Assembly: GCA_937873665.1 (NCBI GenBank)
Contig: CALMYW010000541.1
Location: 1-9,335, forward strand
DNA from: an uncultured Sphingorhabdus sp.
Lineage (GTDB): Bacteria; Pseudomonadota; Alphaproteobacteria; Sphingomonadales; Sphingomonadaceae
Direction of reading: 5' to 3'
DNA: 9,335 nucleotides
How positions within the stretch are numbered: position 1 is the stretch's first letter; each line of letters opens with the position of its first letter. Position numbers and translations under genes: made by a program. Shown one piece after another: positions 5,767-9,335 of the stretch. Below the pieces are notes generated by a model. The model was not told where the DNA came from. It saw only the letters and a list, made by a program, of their open reading frames with translations, and did no database searches.

Positions 5767-6719
5767 CCGCATTTAAGGCTAACGGCACCCCAATTGTGCC
5801 CACCAGAGGCATGGAGAGTGGTCTCACTAACCTCGCGGCGGCGATAGAAGCTGAGTATGGGGGAATGGGGTTGCATTCCTTGACGCGCTTCGGGAAAACC
5901 ACGCTAGCGGAATACATCGAGGCATGCCACGGCTGGCTCGATACTCCCTATGTCGCGACACTTGCCCGTCTCCGTGACCTAAAGTCTGGCCAGGGCGCCT
6001 TTTATGACTGGTTCACGGCACGCCTCGGCCTGCAACCTATCACTCAGCAAGCACCAGAACAAAAGCTGCTCAGGATAGTTAACACAGTCACCCTAAAGAC
6101 CCAGGCGTCCAAAGCAAAGCTCTTCCTGTTCATCATGGACGATGCGAACTTGCTTGAGGCTGAGAGTTTTCAGTACTTCATCGACATCGACAACGCTCTT
6201 GAAGAAGGAGGGCAGAGATTCTTTCTGCTGTCCCTGTTTCAGGACAATCACACCGTCGGGCGCCGGGAAAAGATCAACAAGCTAATCGTGACTCCGCAGG
6301 TTCGCAGTCGCTTCTTGACTAGGTATCACGCCTTGCACGGACTCCGTGGCATCGCCGATCTTCATACCTATCTTCAACGTTTCGAGGATGAAGTCGAGAC
6401 GGCGCCAGGATCGGGAGTCACTCTTCCCAGGCTCATGGCGCCATCGCTCTACGATTCCGGCTGGCGCATGTGTGAATCAGCGCAACTGATCTGGGAAACT
6501 GGCCAGCAGTATCGTGCCGCAGCTGGCAAGCAAGTTGACGGCGAGTGGCCCCTGAAAGCTTTCAGTCTCATAGCCAACTTTCTAGCACAACGTACGATTT
6601 GCAAACCAATGTTTTCGACGATTACAGCATCGGATATTGAGCTTGCGGTCCAGTTTTCCGATCTTGCTGCCTATGACGGGGAGTCCGGTGAAGTGGACTT
6701 CAGTGACGACGATGACTGA
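5763..6719 (+). CDS. tnsC: Tn7-like AAA+ regulator TnsC
   Basis: GTG 5763 overlaps the tnsB stop as GTGA and has a GGGAG ribosome binding site; an ATG at 5811 is a weaker alternative. The 318-residue length is typical of the smaller TnsC/TniB ATPases. The Walker A is SLTRFGKTT (39-47) with Ser in place of the first Gly. Walker B is LFLFIMDDANLL (120-131), with Asp where the catalytic Glu usually stands. A sensor-like strand FFLLSLFQDN follows. TnsC polymerises on DNA with ATP, is recruited by the TniQ target selector, activates TnsB and underlies target immunity. The C-terminus is acidic (GEVDFSDDDD). The last 8 bp overlap the tniQ start. The family is sure from context and motifs; altered ATPase behaviour is inference. 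Confidence 0.87.
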   Translation: MTAFKANGTPIVPTRGMESGLTNLAAAIEAEYGGMGLHSLTRFGKTTLAEYIEACHGWLDTPYVATLARLRDLKSGQGAFYDWFTARLGLQPITQQAPEQKLLRIVNTVTLKTQASKAKLFLFIMDDANLLEAESFQYFIDIDNALEEGGQRFFLLSLFQDNHTVGRREKINKLIVTPQVRSRFLTRYHALHGLRGIADLHTYLQRFEDEVETAPGSGVTLPRLMAPSLYDSGWRMCESAQLIWETGQQYRAAAGKQVDGEWPLKAFSLIANFLAQRTICKPMFSTITASDIELAVQFSDLAAYDGESGEVDFSDDDD

Positions 6720-7995
6720 CGCTGATTGGAGGATGGCGCACCGATCAAGCGACGATCTTTTCGGTGTTTCTGCTTTTGGCCTGCTCACCCAAATCCTGCG
6801 ATTGAACTGCTTGACTCCGACTCACGCGTTCTCCGCTTTGGGTGTTCGCCTCAACTACAGCGAAGATTGGAGTCTGCGTCTTAGAAAATCAGACAAGTTG
6901 CGCGCTTCCATCGTGAAGAAAATGCCTTCTTCCGAACCTCTGGCCACACTTTGGGATTCGAGTCCTTGGCAAGCGTTCGGCTCCGGGCCTGGTTTTGCCA
7001 ACCCGACCCTCACGACGTGTCGCGAGTGCATGCGCAGTGGGTTCCATTCAAACCTTTTCCAGATGCCCTGGGTGAACCAATGCCCATGGCATCGATGTCC
7101 ACTTGCAAGCAAATGCGAGAGGTGCTCAACCCCCTTCTGGAAAAGCGTGGTTCGCGACTCTCCAATTTTGCTGTGCTCGTGCGGATTCGACCCCGTCGAT
7201 TTGAAAGAAATCTTGCACGAGTCTCCGGATCAGATCGCTAAACGTGTTGCAATGATCCGGCGTTACTTGAAGTGGGCGGAAAAGAGTCGAGGAAGCCGAG
7301 ATGCATTCGGATTCGAGGGCTCACCGTTCTTTTGGGACCACACGGAATCATCCGGCAATGATCGTAAACCGTGGTGGAAACCTGGCGCTCCAGCCGTTTC
7401 CCTTCTGGTCAGACACACTGTTGCTAGTTTTCAAGCGTCTTGCGTTGACGGAGAGTTGACCCGCATAGCGCGGGACATAAGTGACACCAAAGAGTTCTTC
7501 ATCGAGCTCCCCACGTCTATCGCACCATCTATGAGAAGCGTCTCTTCAGCAGTTGCTAGCCAGTTCCCAGAAGATGCGTTTTCAGCACGTGAACGCGTGT
7601 TACTCGGCCTTGAGCAACATTCTGGTGCGGCCACTGAGCGTGCGCGGATGCCAATTGTTCTCCTACCCGCTTTCACCGTGACCACGCGAGCCTTCTTTGA
7701 CGGCAGAATTCTGTCGATGAAAGCGCAAATGATCATCCGTGAGATTAGCGAAGCCATCTGCCGTGAAGACTGTGAACCTGAGCGCATGTACGGGCTACTG
7801 GTGGCTCTTGAGCGAATCGTATGTCGTGCTTACGCTGAAGCAGCCAACATTTCTTTAACGCGGGTCGTAAGTAGGTCGAATCCGTCTCCCATCGGAAAAC
7901 TCTGGTCACCTGCCGTGATCGTCCGATACAAGCGTGAAAAGACCTTTCTTCGGTTCCTGTGGATGCGGGAGAAGGTCAATCATGAAAATCCCTGA
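6712..7995 (+). CDS. tniQ: TniQ-family target-selection protein
   Basis: The ATG at 6712 (427 residues) overlaps the tnsC stop by 8 bp (ATGACTGA) and is favoured over upstream in-frame starts inside tnsC. The N-terminal region (1-75) is followed by a zinc-finger-like region: C103-x2-C106, then CPWHRC (124-129), C135-x2-C138 and C155-x-C157. TniQ/TnsD proteins have this order, with the CPxH turn. The C-terminal half (~180-427) is helical without recognisable motifs and probably reads the target site. TniQ proteins recruit TnsC to the chosen target. It is the only TniQ here, longer than the short CRISPR-associated TniQs but shorter than Tn7 TnsD (508). The stop is 11 bp from an IS1595 element, so a natural end close to the insertion is likely but a slightly altered C-terminus cannot be excluded. 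Confidence 0.85.
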   Translation: MTDADWRMAHRSSDDLFGVSAFGLLTQILRLNCLTPTHAFSALGVRLNYSEDWSLRLRKSDKLRASIVKKMPSSEPLATLWDSSPWQAFGSGPGFANPTLTTCRECMRSGFHSNLFQMPWVNQCPWHRCPLASKCERCSTPFWKSVVRDSPILLCSCGFDPVDLKEILHESPDQIAKRVAMIRRYLKWAEKSRGSRDAFGFEGSPFFWDHTESSGNDRKPWWKPGAPAVSLLVRHTVASFQASCVDGELTRIARDISDTKEFFIELPTSIAPSMRSVSSAVASQFPEDAFSARERVLLGLEQHSGAATERARMPIVLLPAFTVTTRAFFDGRILSMKAQMIIREISEAICREDCEPERMYGLLVALERIVCRAYAEAANISLTRVVSRSNPSPIGKLWSPAVIVRYKREKTFLRFLWMREKVNHENP

Positions 7996-8006
7996 GACAT
8001 GATCCG

Positions 8007-8031
8007 ACCTGATTAGCCCCGACCCTCAGCC
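8007..8031. repeat. IS1595 left terminal inverted repeat
   Basis: Starts ACCTGATTAGCCCCGA and ends CTCAGCC. It matches the complement of 9056-9080 at 24 of 25 positions; the single mismatch is C/T near the inner third. Confidence 0.88.
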
Positions 8032-8098
8032 GCGAGTCGCAGGATTTGCGCCGCCTGCGGCACAGCATGGTGCCACTTGAAGCCAACGAGGTGGCGCC

Positions 8099-9061
8099 AT
8101 GGGCATCAACCGCGTGCAGTTCCAGCCCGGCCTTTCGATGAGCGAGTTCATCCACCGCTACGGCACCGAAGCAAAGTGTTACCGGGCCTTGTACAAGTGG
8201 CGCTGGCCTGAAGGCTACCGCTGCCCGGCCTGTGCCGGACGCGCGCGTTCGCGATTCAGGCGCGGCGATGCGATCTACTACCAGTGCCGCGCTTGCCGGC
8301 ATCAGACGACCTTGACGGCGGGCACCCTGTTCGAAGGCACCAAACTGCCGCTGCGCACCTGGATGCTGGCGATGCACCTGCTGACCTCGACCAAGACCAA
8401 TTTGGCTGCGCTGGAACTGATGCGCCACCTGGGCGTGAACTACAAGACCGCCTGGCGCCTGAAGCACAAGGTCATGCAGGCCATGACCGAGCGGGAGGAT
8501 TCCAGAAAACTCCAGGGTTTCGTGCAGCTTGACGACGCCTATTTGGGCGGCGAGCGCAACGGCGGAAAGCCCGGGCGCGGATCGGAGAACAAGCAGGCGT
8601 TCGTGATCGCAGTGCAGACGGACGAACACCTCGAACGCCCGACCTTCGCAGTGATCGAGCGGGTCCGCAGCTTCGACAACGCCTCGCCCAACGACTGGAT
8701 CACGCGCCGCCTGGCACCTGAGTGCGAGGTCTACAGTGACGGCTTGGCTTGCTTCCGCCGGCTCGAAGACGCCGGCCACGCCCACACAACGCTCGACACC
8801 GGCGGCGGCCGCGCCGCCACCGAAGTGGCTGGAGCGCGATGGGTCAACGTCGTCCTGGGCAACCTCAAGCGGGCGATCAGTGGCACCTACCATGCCGTCA
8901 AACAAGCCAAGTAGGCGCGGCGCTACCTGGCCGAAGCGGCGTACCGTTTCAACCGCCGGTTCCGCCTGCGCGAGACGCTGTCGCGACTTGCGACCGCGAT
9001 GATGCGGTGCAAACCATGTCCGGAGACGCGTCTGCGGATTGCGAGCAACTTTCATGGCTGA
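8099..9061 (+). pseudogene. IS1595-family transposase, interrupted by amber codon
   Basis: The ATG at 8099 has a GAGG site at 8088-8091. The frame runs 320 codons to TGA 9059-9061 but is broken by TAG at 8912-8914 after residue 271. An N-terminal zinc ribbon uses C42-x2-C45 and C63-x2-C66. The ISXO2-like core follows: QLDDAYLGGE (144-153), YSDGLACF (212-219), and GNLKRAISGTYHAV (254-267), where N255 takes the third position of the DDE/N triad. After the stop the frame resumes as ARRYLAEAAYRFNRRF, clearly transposase sequence. Relatives have an aromatic or similar residue here, so TAC to TAG is the simplest lesion. All triad residues precede the stop, but loss of 49 conserved residues probably inactivates the enzyme unless the amber is suppressed. 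Confidence 0.85.
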
Positions 9062-9080
9062 GAGTCGGGGCTAATCAGGT
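9056..9080. repeat. IS1595 right terminal inverted repeat
   Basis: Starts GGCTGAGAGTCGGGG and ends CTAATCAGGT; it is the inverted partner of 8007-8031. The terminal TGA of the transposase frame (9059-9061) lies inside it. Confidence 0.88.
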
Positions 9081-9335
9081 GATACGATTCAGGTGTCCCC
9101 TACGCGCCTACTTTGCGTAGAAATCTCTGCAACGCATCAACCACGTGCCAGCCATTTCTACAATGGACAACCTCAGCGCAACTTTTTCTGCCCTGCCCGC
9201 GGGAGACTGCGCCTACAGATGTAGAAGGATGCTCCGTTAAATCAATGACTTGGGCTGCGCGGAGTTATCTACCGTGAACACATGCGGCCCGCACGGGCGC
9301 ATCGAGCTTGCCGAGATCCGCATAGGTCCGTTTCA
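9081..9335. other. Non-coding stretch beyond the IS, possible transposon end
   Basis: No convincing gene is present in these 255 bases. There is a hairpin, CTACGC (9100-9105) with GCGTAG (9115-9120), an inverted repeat at 9117-9161, and further partial copies of its GTAGA core at 9221-9226 (plus) and 9268-9272 (minus). An ACA at 9278-9280, read inward on the minus strand as TGT, would suit a Tn7-type terminus, but such trinucleotides are frequent and no 5-bp duplication can be tested here. Confidence 0.3.
9117..9161. repeat. Inverted repeat of a GTAGAAAT motif
   Basis: The plus strand reads GTAGAAATCTCTGCAACGC at 9117-9135. The minus strand reads GTAGAAATGGCTGGCACGT from 9161 to 9143. The two 19-bp arms share GTAGAAAT, CTG and ACG at the same offsets and are separated by 7 bp. 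It may be a pair of TnsB-binding sites or a large operator. Confidence 0.45.

Larger units (their letters stand above)
3207..7995 (+). mobile_element. Tn7-like transposon core module (ends unresolved)
   Basis: Four co-oriented genes with 8-, 4- and 8-bp overlaps form one translationally coupled transposition operon, tnsA-like to tniQ. The coordinates cover only this core. The outer ends were not located with confidence. Candidate end sequence lies right of the IS at 9117-9280, where GTAGAAAT-type motifs recur. On the left, no matching motif was found before tnsA, so the far end and cargo may lie left of the window. There are no cas genes, CRISPR repeats, tnsE or second tniQ. The module reads as somewhat less GC-rich than the flanking IS element, consistent with acquisition. 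Confidence 0.75.
8007..9080 (+). mobile_element. IS1595-family insertion sequence, 1,074 bp
   Basis: The element is bounded by 25-bp terminal inverted repeats with one mismatch and carries a single transposase with an N-terminal zinc ribbon and an ISXO2-like DDE/N core. From memory, similar elements (for example the ISXo5 type) are common in Xanthomonas; this was not checked. The 8 bp flanking each end (7999-8006 and 9081-9088) are not identical, so no target duplication is visible, although GATCCG before and GATACG after are similar. The insertion lies between tniQ and the presumed transposon end, so it came after assembly of the tns operon. Confidence 0.87.

Noticed and set aside
7976..9055. 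Long minus-strand open frame (359 codons) across the IS element
   Set aside because: It is antisense to a clear IS1595 transposase with zinc ribbon and DDE/N motifs, and it spans the IS boundary into tniQ. It is a by-product of high-GC coding on the other strand.
9117..9230. Resemblance to type V CRISPR repeat hairpins (ATTTCTAC/GTAGA)
   Set aside because: The motif copies are irregularly spaced, alternate in orientation, lack uniform spacers, and no cas gene is present.
9163..9240. 25-residue plus-strand ORF downstream of the IS
   Set aside because: It has no ribosome binding site, is very short and cannot be compared with any family by eye.
9237..9332. Short minus-strand frame at the right edge ending TAA 9237-9239
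   Set aside because: It is closed by a stop at 9333-9335, has only about 28 codons from its first ATG and no ribosome site. It is not enough to call a gene.

Overview
The window looks like an accessory, mobile-element-rich region of a proteobacterial genome. Moderately high GC coding, a divergent XRE/Ner-type repressor pair and an IS1595-family insertion sequence like those common in Xanthomonadales suggest a gamma- or betaproteobacterium. No housekeeping gene is present to fix the taxon.

Left part (1-1613): a RelA/SpoT-like HD phosphohydrolase runs off the left edge on the minus strand, behind a small XRE regulator. The spacer between this regulator and a divergent gene of unknown function (858-1613) carries TAAG half-sites at 772, 783, 794 and 816, that is at multiples of 11 bp, which looks like a repressor operator array. 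The 3' end of the unknown gene may be frameshifted.

Middle left (1680-3023): an XRE repressor and an overlapping two-helix membrane protein read leftwards. A small Ner/Nlp-like DNA-binding protein diverges to the right. The arrangement resembles the immunity/lytic switch of Mu-like transposable phages.

Spacer 3024-3206: on the minus strand there is a good sigma70-like promoter (TTGACG, 17 bp, CATAGT) followed about 60 bp later by an intrinsic terminator. Together they predict a roughly 60-nt unannotated small RNA just upstream of, and divergent from, the transposition operon.

Core (3207-7995): a tightly overlapping four-gene Tn7-like operon, tnsA-like, tnsB, tnsC and tniQ. TnsB has a complete DDE set and should do strand transfer. 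TnsC is the AAA+ regulator linking TnsB to TniQ, and TniQ, with zinc-binding cysteines, is the likely target selector. The TnsA-like protein appears to lack all three nuclease residues, so the element may move by a TnsB-only, cointegrate-forming route. No cas genes, TnsE or second TniQ are visible.

Right part (8007-9335): an IS1595-family element with 25-bp inverted repeats sits 11 bp after the tniQ stop. Its transposase is interrupted by an in-frame amber codon. Beyond it lie about 250 bp without a convincing gene, containing an inverted repeat of a GTAGAAAT-type motif that could be TnsB-binding sequence at the transposon end. Neither transposon end could be fixed with confidence, so it is unresolved whether the genes at 1-3023 are cargo or flanking DNA.
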